Part shown: in pieces, positions 23,512-36,318 of the stretch
Position numbering within the stretch: position 1 is the first letter of the stretch
Layout: every line of letters starts with the position of its first letter
Assembly: GCF_001653235.2 (NCBI RefSeq)
Contig: NC_035791.1
Span: 930,001 to 994,000 of the forward strand
Origin: Pochonia chlamydosporia 170
Taxonomy: Eukaryota > Ascomycota > Sordariomycetes > Hypocreales > Clavicipitaceae
Length of the DNA stretch: 64,000 bases
Reading direction: 5' to 3'
Translations under genes and position numbers: made by a program
The notes under the pieces: model-generated
What the model was told of the DNA's origin: nothing
Database searches by the model: none
Seen by the model: the letters and a program-made list of their open reading frames with translations, nothing else

Positions 23512-25285
23512 CTACCAATGGGGAGCAAAGGTAATGAAACCCATGAGAATACCAGAGATCAAGCCAGCCGTAGGCACAGTAATAATCCATCCGAGATAGA
23601 TCCAAGCAACCATGCGCCAGTTGATAGCACGCCAATCACCGTTGCAAAGACCTACACCTACAATGGCGCCAGTGATGCACTGGGTGGTGGAGACGGGAAG
23701 CTCTGTTGAGATGTTAGTTGAACAGTTTCAAGCACAGTGGTTTCGGAACGGGTAACGTACTGAGACGGGTGGCCATAATCACGGTAATGACAGACCCCAA
23801 TTCCATGGAAAACCCACGAGATGGAGACATCAGAGTGACGCGATTACCCAAGTTGCGCATGATATGGTAACCATATGTCCAGAGACCAATAACTATGCCA
23901 GCACCTCCAAAGGCGAGAATCCAGAGGTCAACCTGTGTCTTCTTGGGGATTTTTCCGCTGTTCCAAATCTGATAGATCGTGGCATAAGGACCGACAGCGT
24001 TGGCGACATCGTTGGCACCGTGGGTGAAGGAGGCAGCAGCTGCAGTCATGATTTGGAGGAACGTATACAGAAACTCGGCCTTGTTGTCAAAATGATGGGC
24101 ACGGGCGTGAATCTCCTCGACATCACCTGCAATGACAGACTTCTCGCTCTGAGCGCTGATGACATCCTGGTCGATGCCGCGGAGAAGAACCCACTTGAAC
24201 CACCACCATAGTCCAGCACTAGAATACCAAACAGCATCAGGCTTAGGTCCAACAATCGACTTGTGCTTATATTCAGGACGCTGGCCAGCATCCTGAGAAA
24301 TATCAGACGAAGCAACAGTCTTCTCTTGCTGGCCCTCAATATCGTCAGACGCGTCCGCGCGAGCGCGAGCCCGTCGGGCTTCAAGCTCCTCTCGGGTCAG
24401 ATGTCCCTCGTAAAAGTTACGAACAACACCTGTGAAGTTCTCTGGAGCAGGTGGCACCTCACCACGGCGGAGAAGCAATGGGCCTTGGAAAATGTGCCAC
24501 CACTTGAGCTGCCAATCCTCCCTGATGACAACACGGTACAGCCAAGGGACGAGGAAGAAGGAGACCAGCAGACCCCACGCAGCACCAGCAGCGACAATAA
24601 CGCCAGGAATCTGAGCATCCGTCAACTTGACCTCATAGTCACCGCCCTTCCAAATCAGCAACATGACAATGAGGGAAGCTGTAATCCAGAAGTAGATGGG
24701 GACAAGGATCAGACCCTTCATGGTTGGGTTGGACCGCAGAAGCACGCCATACTTGGTGATGAGGAAGATGACGGCGCCAAAGATACCTGACAGAACAGGC
24801 GCGATAACCCAGGCCAGGAAGACCTGGACGACTCCTCCCTTGATATCGACGGAGCCATCCTTGTTATACCCAACCCAAGTAATACCGGTATTGCCCAAAG
24901 CGCCAATGCCCATACCCAAGACACCACCGAGAATAGAGTGGGTAGTTGAGACGGGCATACCGAACCGGGTGGCCATGGTAAGATAGCAGGAGGAGGCGAT
25001 GACAGCGCAAACCATACCAAGCATAAGAAGCTCAGGCTTCTCCTCGAACGCATTGACGTCGACGACCTTGGTTCGAATGGTATCTGCGACACGACCACCA
25101 ACGCCGAGCGCACCACTGAACTCCATCAAACTGGCACCGATCATAGCCTGGACGTAAGATATGGACCGTGATGAGACTGACGAGGCCCATGAGTTGGCAA
25201 CATCGTTGGCACCGATGTTCCAGGCATCGAGGAAAGCAAAGATTGTGCCAACGGCAAGGAGGTAATCGTACTGATGGAGCGCCAT
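23512..25285 (-). CDS. PHO-4/Pho89 type sodium-phosphate symporter
   Basis: Two exons, 25285-23761 and 23702-23512, give 571 aa. The start MALHQYDYLLAVGTIFAF at 25285 was chosen over an in-frame upstream ATG (25399) because the upstream 38 residues look unlike protein. The two inverted PHO-4 repeats are clear: GANDVANSWASSVSSRSISY near residues 26-45, and GANDVANAVGPYATIYQIW in the C-terminal half, each followed by membrane helices. GMPVSTTHSILGG and, after the intron, LPVSTTQCITGA complete the paired signatures. The large cytoplasmic loop in the middle is charged (about 100 residues). Family members import inorganic phosphate with sodium at the plasma membrane, usually induced by phosphate starvation. 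The 58-bp intron is needed to reach the last signature; without it the protein stops early. Confidence 0.93.
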
Positions 25286-28285
25286 GTTGGCAGTGTGGCG
25301 GTTGACCCTAACACCACTACTTTGAAGGGTCTTTTTCGCTGTGCCTAGTTGAATCCTTTTACAGGAACTAGGCTGAGGCAAGATGCGCCTGGTTCCCAAA
25401 GAGTTGGCAAAGAGGTGTCAATATGAGCAAGGGGAAGTTCACCTTGGAAGAAGAGAAGATCGGCTGCTTGAGCAGGAGACATGGGAGAATCTATATAGGC
25501 AGGTTTGATACAGGTGCGGACATGGGTGAGGCGGTCGATGGAGACCGGAGCAGAATCTTCAGTGTACTTGGGAGCAAGGGTTTGATTCTGTGCATCAAGC
25601 TGTCAGTGGGTGAATCTGAAGGAGACTAACGCATGTGGTTCCAGTTGCCACAAGGCCAAGACAAGCTACATATGGCTCGGTCTGGCCTGAAAAGCTCTTG
25701 TTGTAGCCGTGGTTCAGCTGTCCGCGCTCATTGGAGCATATCACCCGAGGACCAGGGAATAGTACTCTCTTGGGAAGGGTTGGCGCAGTTAAGGTGCCCA
25801 CGCTTGTCGTGGAGACATGTCACAGGGGTTATCGAGCATGTGTGTAATAGAGGATCGACTTGATTCTTGGCGGGGTGGGTATGAAGAAGTTGAACGGTCC
25901 GCATGGCTTGATGTGTAAGGGGCAAGTTAATTGACAATAAAGCACACGACATGCCGCTCAACCATGGCAAGGTAAGGGCGTTGTGTTAGACAGACTCAGC
26001 AGGGACTAATTAACTCAAGCTCAGACAATCCAAACTTTTTATTCAAATTGGACACTCATTTGTTGACTATGTTTGAGTTAGCAGAGCCTCTGGAAGGGTG
26101 CTGTTCGTATTTCGTCGACACCAGAAGATGGTGTGGTAAACGGTTGAGTTGTTGTAAGTAATGCGGAACAAACTTGGTTCTCTTAGTCTACCCGCACATT
26201 AATGCAGCCGAGACAATGGCGTACAGCTGGAAGGCCGTCTAAAATTTCAACAGAACTTGTTGCAGGAAGATTCAAATAGATAGCAGCTGCTCAGTCTTCG
26301 AGCAATTCCCGGCATTGCCAAGTAATCATGGCCTTCTGGTTGCGACTTCTTCCCAACCGTGACCGAATTCACACATCAACATTCTCACATCCCAAGTCCC
26401 AAAATGACACGCGACCTGTAAGAACCACATGCAGAATTTCTGCAGACTTCTGATCCAAGCCGGCCATAACACGGCGAGGATAAAGACAAAAAACAACTTT
26501 AAACTCTAATCATAGCTAGCGCGCCAAGCCGAAAAGCGGATAGTGGGCTTCACAATCGTGCCAGATCTGGCAATGAGCCTCTCCTGTCGGCCAATCATAC
26601 GCACTGACTTTGCACGTGTAGCAATACTTCAACTTCTCTTGACAGCGGGAACAAATAATTCTAGAAAGCCTCATCTTGGCAGTGTTCTTGGCCGTCACGG
26701 ATCATGGTCAAATAGCTTGATTTGCAACACACGAAGAACCGCAGGTTTGCTTGGCTTATGTCCATGTCGCCCTATCTGTACGGTGTATCGTTCATGATTC
26801 GATAACCCCCGTCGGCCAGCCAGACATGGCGATTGAAGCACGTTTTGACCTTACCACATCCACCTCTGATGATGAATTGGTCCACTTGCTCTCTGGTGGA
26901 GGAATTTGTGTACCACTCGTCCAAACGTGACTAAAGAGCCATGAACTGGGAGGCTTTAATCCGTGGTGTACCTTAATCACTTGGTTCTAGTCATCTTCGC
27001 CGACATCCGATGCAAGGAGTAATTAGTGTAATGGCGCGACACGTTCCTGTGAGTCGCGTGTGATCAATACCTCCATTACCTGCGGCATCCTCTAACTCAG
27101 CCGTCCTTGCATATCGTTATGACAAGACTGGTTCGGTCCCAGATCCAGTCAAGCGTACCGGTGCCAAGCACGCGAGGATTCAGCTTTTATGCAACCCCGA
27201 ATGAATAAACATGATTCCTACAAGTGGCAGTTTGGTTTTATGTCCAGATTGATTCTCGTGCAACGATCGAATACAAACTGTTAACCTTGCTCTGCCAGGG
27301 TGTGCCGGATGGTTCCGCCAATATACTTGTTAAGAGCAGCCCCTCTCAACGTTTGAGCCAGACTCAAAGTTTAATTCCATCTGGGACCTTCCACGTGGCA
27401 TGGACTCGTATTTAGTACCTCCAGTGATAGCAGGATCACGAGGACGTTTGAGGAGTGCCTTTCTCTTCTTGGTTTGGGGTGCAAAAGTGTGCCACATCCC
27501 TGCATTTATCACCCTATCTGTCTTCTGTTCATCCGGTAACAAAACATAAACAGCTTTTGTAACACTAATATCTATTACTTGCACATACTGCAGCATTAGA
27601 GGCTTCTTAAGTCATTGATATACCTGTGGTAATAAGACTGACAATGGTTTCGTGATCGCCAGAGGGCTAGCCTGGTGGAAATATGGCACGTATGAGAGTT
27701 GACCTACCATTGAGAAAGAAAGAAATCAACGGCAACAATGAGTGTATAGGGTGCACTGACTTCCGCTTTTAGAACAGCATTTCCGGTTCGCTGCCACAGT
27801 ATGGCGCAAAAGTATCTCCCACGGTTTTGACTGTACACTGCACCGATCTCCATCTCCATTTCTTGGAGAGAGGGTCAGGTTAGGTTTTCACTGTTTTAAA
27901 GATGTCAGATATACATTCCATGTGTTATTATTTCTCACACCATGCATAAAACAGCTAGACATTAACCGAGTACTCTATACCTGTTCAATTTGGTAACAAG
28001 TGGTAGACCATCTCCTACATAAAGGACTAGAATCATACCAAATAAAACACGTAAGAGCATTTGGCCTCTGTGGGTAAAGGGTGTCAATAGTGAGTGACTT
28101 GATCCTGACCGACGCTGTTGACACTATGCCAAAAATCTCATATAATGTAAAATACCGCACATTTTGGTCCATGGGCTACTGGACCCAGACTTAAACCCGA
28201 CTCCTGCCCGGCTGCCCTTGTCAAAAAACGAACTTGCTAGGGCAATGTCATGTAGTTATGGGCTATCTCATATGGCGTATTTGTT
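25286..28285. other. 3-kb gene-poor stretch
   Basis: Short ORFs only, none with recognisable features. The composition becomes AT-richer after about 26 kb. It may contain remnants of genes or elements that I cannot identify. Confidence 0.5.
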
Positions 28286-28585
28286 TCAGCACTTCTTGCA
28301 AGTACCACAGTAAGCGGCACTGAGAACGAAAGTCAGAGACGATATACTTGAATATGGGCAGAATTAATTTGCGTACCAGTTAATTTGAGATGGGATATTC
28401 TGCTGTCTGCAGAAGGGATACAAGTCAAAGCAAGTGCGGCAGTTGTCGTTAAACCTTTCGGAGCAAGGGCGCACCATGATATCCGCCTTGATGCCAGCAG
28501 AGTCACCGGTAGTGGACTCAATGGCCATGCCCCTGACGAGACAGACCATGATGGCAGTGGAAGCTATAGCGGCGTTGAAGTACAT
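28286..28585 (-). CDS. Small cysteine-rich secreted protein A
   Basis: Two exons, 28585-28377 and 28319-28286, give 80 aa. The N-terminus (MYFNAAIASTAIMVCLVRGM) is a plausible signal peptide. The mature part has eight or so Cys in CSERFNDNCRTCFDLYPFC, followed by IPSQINCAAYCGTCKKC at the end. The intron interrupts the Cys codon after Ile-Asn; unspliced reading would end in NWYAN and lose three or four Cys. Protein B at 30030-30306 has the same IPSxIN-Cys ending, the same intron position and a last exon of the same 34 nt, so the two are paralogues. Small size, secretion and Cys content fit an effector or defence-type peptide, but no known family was recognised. Confidence 0.72.
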
Positions 28586-28681
28586 TTTTAATGTTGACTT
28601 GTTTCTTCTAAGTTTAATTGGTAGGACAGTCGGTGCTTGATGCAGAGATTATGAGTAATAGAGGAGCGGACTGAAGGGACC

Positions 28682-28690
28682 TTTATATAT
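28682..28690 (-). promoter_or_regulatory. TATA box of secreted protein A gene
   Basis: Minus-strand TATATAAAG lies about 100 bp upstream of the ATG at 28585, matching the spacing at paralogue B. Confidence 0.5.
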
Positions 28691-29929
28691 TATAAGTGGT
28701 GTTGCTGATCCCTTTTCCAAATGTTTTCCCCTCTTCCATTAACTTTAGAAGAACCACGATAGCCCATACTTCTTGGATTCGACTTGCCAAGCTACCTTGT
28801 ACAGATCGTGCCAGTACCTTCCGTAAACAGAACAGACGGGATACTGACTGAGTACTTAATTTCTTACACGTAGAACTCTTGCCTTCTAATGAAACCCGTC
28901 TATACTTGAGCATCATTCTTGGCGACGCTTGGCACGGCTGGTTGTGTAGCCTCGGCGATATCCCGAAACATCAATTATCGGCGCCCGCATCTCTTCTGCC
29001 CGTGGCATCACGTTGAGAACTCACTACAGTTGAGGAAGCAAAGCATGTCTCATGGATAATAAGTTCCACGCATCGGTGATAACAGACAACATTCCGATGC
29101 CGCATTGTACTTCTTCTGCAACCTGAAGACAAAAGTTCGCAATGCCCCCGGCCGTCATGTCGAAGCAATGCAGGCCCTCGGACTACTATTGCATAAGCGT
29201 TGTTCTACTTCTACTTCTAGTATAGTACAAAAGGCATGATCGAAGTCCCGAAATCTTGATATCCTTTCAGCAGTAAGCACATACCCTAGAAATATCAGGA
29301 TTTTGCAAAATCGCAAACACCGTTGACTTCGTCTCATGAGATCGCTCAACAGCAGAATGAACTGAGATATAGATACAGTTCCAATTAGCCATAAAAATTG
29401 GAGGAAATCACCTCCGCTTGGACACGTGCCACCACCTCAAGGACGTCACATTCGCGACGGGCGGGAGTATGCATGTTGGCTCATTGTATGAGGATTGTCT
29501 TGGCGTATGCGTGTTGGTAAGCTTACACCACAGCCAAGACTGGGCTTATTACGCAAGAGTCAACAGTTTTATACTCCATAAACGACAAAAGAAGCAGCTC
29601 TGGCCCCAAAGTTGATCGCAAATCGTCTTGGCGATGACGTCCAACTAAGCCATGAGCATCCTAAAGCTTGATGTTTTGGTTCGATTCGATGTACTAATGG
29701 TATCATGTTCTACCACCATGTTGGACGCAGCTGCCAAATTGGTTTCGCTACCAAGATTGTAGTATATCCCGTAGGTATTAATAATGCATCTAAGACCAGT
29801 CAGAATCTGCGGTGTGGTTGGGAGCGCTGAATGTTTCCAAGTCTGGACATCACTCCATTGATGCACCTCTACGACATATCCAACTTGCACAGCTCGTACC
29901 ATAACATGCACGCCGCTCCGATCACAAAG
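28691..29929. other. Intergenic between the two paralogous secreted proteins
   Basis: The two genes are transcribed away from each other. No further copy of the family or other gene was recognised in between. Confidence 0.5.
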
Positions 29930-29937
29930 TATATAAG
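29930..29937 (+). promoter_or_regulatory. TATA box of secreted protein B gene
   Basis: TATATAAG lies about 95-100 bp upstream of the ATG at 30030. Confidence 0.5.
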
Positions 29938-30029
29938 AAAGCTTTCGCCTTGAAGTTTATCGCATTATAACTACAACTTTGCGTACAACCCATCACCTCT
30001 CACATAAACTTAAACCACTGCTGTTCAAC

Positions 30030-30306
30030 ATGCAATTCAACATTCTTATTATCGCCACTGTGCTTGGCACAACGACGGCCATGGCTGTTGTCGAAAACCG
30101 TGAAACTTCTTTCCATGTCGGCAACATCGCTAAAAGAGGCTGCAGATTCATTGACAAGCAGGACTGCAATGACAGATACTGGGCCTGCCAGCAAGACAGT
30201 ATTCCTTCAGCAATCAACTGGTATGTTCACTATCCTCCTTTTGTGACGTATTGTACACTGACATCATTATAGCCTTGCCACTTGCTCCCAGTGCCCTGGG
30301 CATTAA
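30030..30306 (+). CDS. Small cysteine-rich secreted protein B
   Basis: Two exons, 30030-30220 and 30273-30306, give 74 aa. The N-terminus (MQFNILIIATVLGTTTAMAV) is a signal peptide. An AKRG site near residue 35 could be a Kex2 cleavage point that releases the Cys-rich part. That part reads CRFIDKQDCNDRYWACQQ and then IPSAINCLATCSQCPGH at the C-terminus. The intron splits the Cys codon after Ile-Asn exactly as in paralogue A. The start at 30030 was preferred to an upstream in-frame ATG at 29979 because it begins the hydrophobic leader. Function unknown; small secreted effector-like protein. Confidence 0.75.
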
Positions 30307-33300
30307 GAGACTTAGATTCAAGCCGGATGGAGGCGGTCGTGGCCGAGTTGGACTGTGGACTTACCCTGCTGCTCAGGAACATCATCAGCTATAACATTAC
30401 ATAAATGGTCCGTTGAGAAGTATGAATACACAACTGTTTCCACTCCTATAATATATACGTTGTCTGGGACTGAAGCAACCGATTCACGCGCTGTGCGTGC
30501 CCGGTATTGGCATATACAGTACGCCCTAACCCTTTGCATAATCACTCGCCTCCCTACTTAGTACGCCCGATGTAATTCTAACCCGGGAACGTAAAGCTGA
30601 GTTAAAAAAAAAAAAAAAGGTATTTAATCCTCTTGAAACAGCATCACAAAGGTTCGAAGACTAGTTTGCTACCCAGCATTGTGTGAGCGGATGCTCGTAT
30701 AGATGTCAACGGCTATCGGCCCAAGACGCACCATTAGCTGACAGAAGTCATCTATTTGCAAATCTAAATGGAATATCATCATTGCAGCCAGTTCAATGAA
30801 AGAATACTACCACAATGGAGCCTTGCATGACTTACATGCTCCCTAGCTATGCCCGCTGTGTGGAAACAGAAATTTGAGCACAAGAGCTGCAGATTCCAGG
30901 CACAGGTCTCAAAGTGACGTTTTCAGTTACTCTGTGATGTTTTATCTATCTTATTGACTTTGAAATGATTAATTTATGATGTTGCGTAATACCCTCAGGC
31001 GAATGCATCGCAGTATCACTTACTTGACGTTGCAGTTTCCAGCGTTCGATCTCGTTAGGCATTTCGCAGGACAGGGAAAACAGTTTGCTGAAGCTGATCC
31101 TTTGACATGGTAGATTACATTAAGAGCTAGATTGTTCCGGATTTCGCTCGCTTGTTTGACTCTTGAAGCGTCCAGCCTTAAGAAAGCCGACCAAATATGT
31201 TGGCCAAGCCGTCGACGCGTCCGCAGCCCGTTAATAAGACTTTCCGCTTACATTCGAGCACAAACTAATAAATCAAAATACGCTCTAGAATATGTCGCAA
31301 TATAACATATTTTACCCCGCAAAGACTTACCCAATTTTCCTACAAAATACTTGGCATTTGGCCGGGGTCACACCACGTCACTTCAGCATTGCCAGTTCAA
31401 CTCGTTGGTCCATCCCCCGCGGAAATAAATGTATATCATCCCATTTTCCAGCCATCGATGCCATCATGCGGTTTGTGTGCGTGTATTTCTCGCTTTGCAA
31501 ACACTCGGGGAGTACACTACCCTACGCACGTGCAACACCACAGGTCCGACTATGTCCCATTATCTTCAGTCAACTCACACTAAGGAGCAGTCAAAGCATG
31601 GACTAATGCAGAGGACAAAGTATCTTCGATAAGAGGCATTTACCAAATTTTGAGCAATTGGCCGAGAAACACCTTCGGCGGCCCTCGACTATCGTACGAT
31701 TCGGCAGGAGGCGAATGTGGCCCCAGGGCTTTTGGTCGTCACAGTCCGTTCAACTCTATTGACATGAACTCACATGCCCCAATAGGAGTTAGGTCTTGGA
31801 GCTGATCCATATCCGTCAAAGAAGCACATTAGAACACATGCACACGGAACGAGCAATATCGCAGGTTGTTGGGCTGGGAACTGTCATGAAAGCCCAACGA
31901 TTGTGGCTTTGGCGGCCAGTTTTCCGTTCTCATTCCCACGAATCAGTTCATCGATTTAAACACATATCGGCTAATGATCTTATGGGGAAATCAACATTGT
32001 CATGTTGGTCCATAGTCGAGGTGCTGTTGGTGCGCGTGTTGAAATCATCCGTCGGTGAAAGATGGGGCAAGGGTGGCTGGTTATGTTGTCGCTCTGGAAA
32101 CTGGCTTGCAGGAGGATGATTAAAGGTTGGCGGTGACACACTATTGCCTCCTTGGCAAGACGATTGGCAAAGGCAACCTACAATTAGTAGTCTGGTAGTC
32201 AAGACATGTTGTGGATACTTGATAGTTAAATGTTGACGGTGGGATTCACAGAATGGCGGATTTGGGGCAAGTAAAATTCAAGTTTCTTGTCCACAAGAGA
32301 TAGATCGGTCGCTCCTGCCGTCCGATGGCAAAAGAAGGCGCGAATGGGCGCAAGACTAACCTGACATGACATCAGGGGCAGGAAGGGGGCGGGTACGGCA
32401 GGTGGCTGGCAGCTGGCAACCAGCTGGCAAGCCTGTATCAAGTGCCAAGTACCTAGGTACCGGTAGTTGGGGAAGGCAGGCTTCGATGACAACTCGATTC
32501 TTTTTGCCTGACGACGGGCGGCAGTAGAGGTGATGCGTTGGCATTGTGGCCTTCATCGTCGGACTACGCCGTCAGAATCAAGGCTACTTTGAACCAGAAA
32601 GCATCAAATGTCTCAGAGTTTATTCTTGTCGAAAACAATGTCCTGATCTTCGAGAAAACCCTTCCATGCTTTCTAGTGGATGCGTTATCATCCCAATCCA
32701 TGCGTGAGGCGGACCACTGACGCTCTCTCCGCGTGGCTTTGCGACCACCCAAACACCATCGAAATGGCTTCGTGGATCCCCACAATCTATCCAAGATCGC
32801 CTTTCGAGACATGGAGAAATACAAACCTGGGGAAATGGATACTTGAGCCGTCGGGCTACAAATGTGGCGAGACTTGGTGAGAAGGACCAGCCAAACCAGC
32901 GAACAAATGCCCTATGCCAGTTGCAGGGCAAGCTGCGTCTCGGGAGATCTTTGTGTCGAACACGAAATGATTCGAACCCCTTCACTCCCAATCACAAAGC
33001 CAAGAATACGCCATTCCCCGCTCGCTGTCGAATCTGGGGAACTGCCCCGGTCACCTCCAGTCAGCTCCTCCACAGTGTACCCCAAACATGCGCCGGTCGC
33101 CAAGGGTGGAACGCAAGCAGGCAAGAGCAATTTGGGCTTGGGACGAACAGACACGGGTCACAGCAGTCCGTGATGGTGCCAACTGTTGGCTATCATGCCG
33201 TGTCGCTGTGGATGGAGCATGTCTTGCGTCTCTTTGTGCTCCCACAAGAACCGTGTTGGGAAGATCTCCGCATGCGAAACATGCGTCTGTCGTCAAGATC

Positions 33301-33971
33301 AGAGTGTACAGCAATGTTCCAGCCTACCTACCTCGGCACCAAGGTAGGTAGCTCAGACGGCCAATTGCCTCATCTCCAGCGTCTACGGTTCAATAAGGCG
33401 AAGTGACATATCGACAGAACTGGCCTTGTTGCTCGCTTCCAGTGGCATGTGCGACGCATTGACTCAACCACCAACTACCGCTTTCAAGCCATCCTCTGTT
33501 CTTGGCGGGATCCTCGACCTCACCACATCTTTTTGCCGTCGGGACTTTGTGGCCACCAAATGCCACCAGCAAACCATCAGAGCGGGGGTACCCAAACAGG
33601 TCGGCTGTCGTGAAGGTGGGTATCGCCCCATGCCTGACCGGGGTCTCCCTCCAGTCTGGTCTACTTCTCCCGGTTCTATTCCACCCGATGCTTCTGTGCA
33701 TGCACCATCCATCCTCGAATGTCACCTACGCTTGGTCGAGTCAACCAACAAAGGACGTTGTGGGACTCTAGTCGCATGGTTCTTGAACAGCGTGAGGGGA
33801 CGGAAAGCAAGTTAAAGGATCGCCATCCCCAGATATTCCTTCGACTTTCGCTCTCTGTCAAAAACCTACGGCGCACACAATCTGTTGTCTTCTGTCTGTT
33901 GTCTGCTATCTGCTGTCGCGGAACGCAGTCGCTACCTCGCCATCCGTCAGCGAACTCGCGGATCTGACATT
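30307..33971. other. 3.7-kb gene-poor stretch
   Basis: Contains a run of 15 A at 30604-30618. From about 32.3 to 33.9 kb many overlapping ORFs appear on both strands, none with a recognisable domain; this is probably GC-richer promoter DNA upstream of the transporter gene. Confidence 0.5.
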
Positions 33972-35646
33972 ATGTCCTTCAAGGAATTCATCAAGAGGCG
34001 CTCGCTCAAGGCCGACGACAGTCGCCGGACGCGAGCAGCCGAGTTGACTCTCCGCCAGTCCATCTATCCCATTTGCCTGGTCACCGTTCTGTTCTTCCTC
34101 TGGGGTTTTAGTTACGGTCTTCTCGACACGCTCAACAAGCATTTCCAGGTTGTTCTTGGCATTAACCGGTCCCGTTCTGCAGGTCTGCAGGCCGCCTATT
34201 TTGGGTATGTATACACTGAAAACGACCCCTTTTTGTCGCATATCGCATGATCTGACCTAATTTCCAGCGCGTACCCTCTGGCGTCAATTGGTCACGCGGC
34301 ATGGATTCTCCGACATTACAGCTACCGGGCCGTTTTCATCTGGGGCTTGTTCCTTTATGCACTTGGAGCTTTGTTGGCCATCCCCGCGCTCAAGCAACAG
34401 AGCTTTGGCGGATTCTGCGCGTGCATCTTCATTATTGGCAACGGCCTGGGCTCGCTAGAGACGGCAGCAAACCCATACATTACGGGTGAGATCCCTTTGT
34501 TGTGCAACTGGATGAATCTATTATCATTTTCCGTGTCAACTAACTCGATGTCTAGTTTGCGGCCCACCACGATATTCCGAGATTCGAATTAATATTTCAC
34601 AAGCCTTTAATGGCATTGGTACTGTCATTGCGCCTGTGCTGGGATCTTACGTGTTCTTCAATTTTAGCGACGAACGCGCACTGGCCAATGTCCAATGGGT
34701 GTACCTTTCCATCGCCGTCTTTGTACTGTTGCTCGCTTTCTTATTTTTTATGTCTGACATTCCAGAAATCACTGATGCAGGTATGTTGCCACGCCATTGG
34801 CAAGGATATGTCAATACCATCATTTTGAGTCTGCACTCGGCTAACGGAGAGACAGACATGGAGTTCCAAGCAAAGGAAACGCACGCGGGTTCCGCCGATA
34901 AACCATTCATTAAACAGTACAAATTATTCCATGCCGCCTTTGCTCAATTCTGTTACACGGGCGCTCAGGTGGCCATTGCTAGCTTCTTCATCAACTACGC
35001 GACGGCTACTCGCCCGGGCACATCCGACTCACTAGGGTCCAAGTTCTTTGCCGGAGCACAGGCAGCTTTCGCAATTGGACGATTTACCGGTGTGGGTCTT
35101 ATGAAATATGTCCGGCCGCGGTGGGTGTTCCTTGCTTTCATCTCTTGCTGCGTCATCTTCCTCTGCCCATCCTTGACACAGCGTGGCAACACCGGCATGT
35201 CAATGCTGTACGTTGTCTTGTTCTTTGAGTCTATTTGTTTCCCTACCATTGTCGCACTCGGCATGAGGGGTCTGGGTCGACATACAAAGCGAGGCAGCGG
35301 GTACATTGTCGGTGGTGTCGTTGGCGGTGCCGTTGTCCCACCAGCAACTGGTGCCGCGGGAGATGCCTTCGGCGACGGCTATGCAATGTTCGTGCCACTG
35401 ATATTCATGGTATTGGCCACGACGTACGCCGTCTGTGTCAATTTTGTCCCTGCATACAGGAACGTTGTGGATTCATTCGGAGAAACTGAGGTGGGCATTG
35501 TACACCATGGAACAGATGAGGAGAATATCGAATCGACATCGAATGAAGAGAAGCCACACGGGCACGGGCACCATGAACAGGGACATACAAACGGAAAGAA
35601 TCTAGAGGCCAATGCTGCTCTGGCTACGGCGCCAAAAGAATCATAG
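33972..35646 (+). CDS. FucP-like MFS sugar transporter
   Basis: Four exons: 33972-34204, 34268-34485, 34556-34780 and 34856-35646, giving 488 aa. The first helix SIYPICLVTVLFFLWGFSYGLLDTLN (read in two parts) with LWGFSYGLLDTLN is the hallmark of the fucose/glucose-galactose permease (FHS) branch of the major facilitator superfamily, as is GSLETAANPYIT before the third exon. About 12 membrane helices are visible, and a hydrophilic His-rich tail (GHGHHEQGH) ends the protein. It should move a hexose or deoxyhexose with protons across the plasma membrane; the sugar is not predictable. All three introns have CTAAC-like branch sites and restore the frame. Confidence 0.88.
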
Positions 35647-35942
35647 TTTAGGTTGGACTTGTTCATGATAGGATCCCAATCTGTTTAGATGTTATACCAT
35701 TGTCGAGTTAATTGATCTTTTCATCGTGCAACTTTACTTAGTCACAGGTTTGAAGTCCGCTGCTGTTCAACAAAGACTATCTATGATGTCCCTTTTGTCG
35801 TTTCATATATCAAGCACACATCCCACGGCAAGAATGCACGATGCATCCTAACCAATAACACCTCACTATCGCCGCTACACTCACACCAAAACCGATTCCT
35901 TTCATCCAACAACCCAAATTTACTTGTCGACGAGACCATACC

Positions 35943-36206
35943 ATGCCTGAACCGTCCATGTACGTGTTCAAACCGCCCAAACGCACACAGTCAAACGACA
36001 AAGACGAACAAAGAGCAGACACCAACATGCACGGTTCTGTCACAACAATCACTGATCGGACTCGATCGTCCTCGTCGGCCTCAGGAAACAAGGCAGCTGT
36101 TTCGGCTGGAGGGACCGTTAAGGGCGGTGCTGCCAAGTCTGATGCTGAGGCTGTGAATGCTGCTGCTATTCTTATACAGATGAAGAAGGGTGAAACTAAG
36201 AAATGA
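35943..36206 (+). CDS. Small hydrophilic hypothetical protein
   Basis: An 87-codon ORF beginning MPEPSMYVFKPPKRTQSND, with a Ser-rich middle and an Ala-rich end (SDAEAVNAAAILIQMKKGE). No signal peptide, membrane segment or known domain. It lies tail to tail with SDA1, 112 bp away. The composition looks protein-like, and the final helix would be amphipathic, but there is no independent support for expression. Confidence 0.45.
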   Translation: MPEPSMYVFKPPKRTQSNDKDEQRADTNMHGSVTTITDRTRSSSSASGNKAAVSAGGTVKGGAAKSDAEAVNAAAILIQMKKGETKK

Positions 36207-36318
36207 GTGGGCTATTAGGGTGGAAATGGGTTGATATCACAGGTCTAGACAGCAGGGTTAGGTAGATTCACAATACGACTGGACTAAAATCATTATTTCA
36301 GTGTAATTACGCAGCGCC

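Noticed and set aside
30604..30618. Run of 15 A, considered as a retroposon tail
   Set aside because: No target-site duplication or element body is visible next to it.
32843..33815. Overlapping ORFs of 100-190 codons on both strands
   Set aside because: Composition is typical of GC-richer non-coding DNA; no domain, signal peptide or splice model supports any of them.
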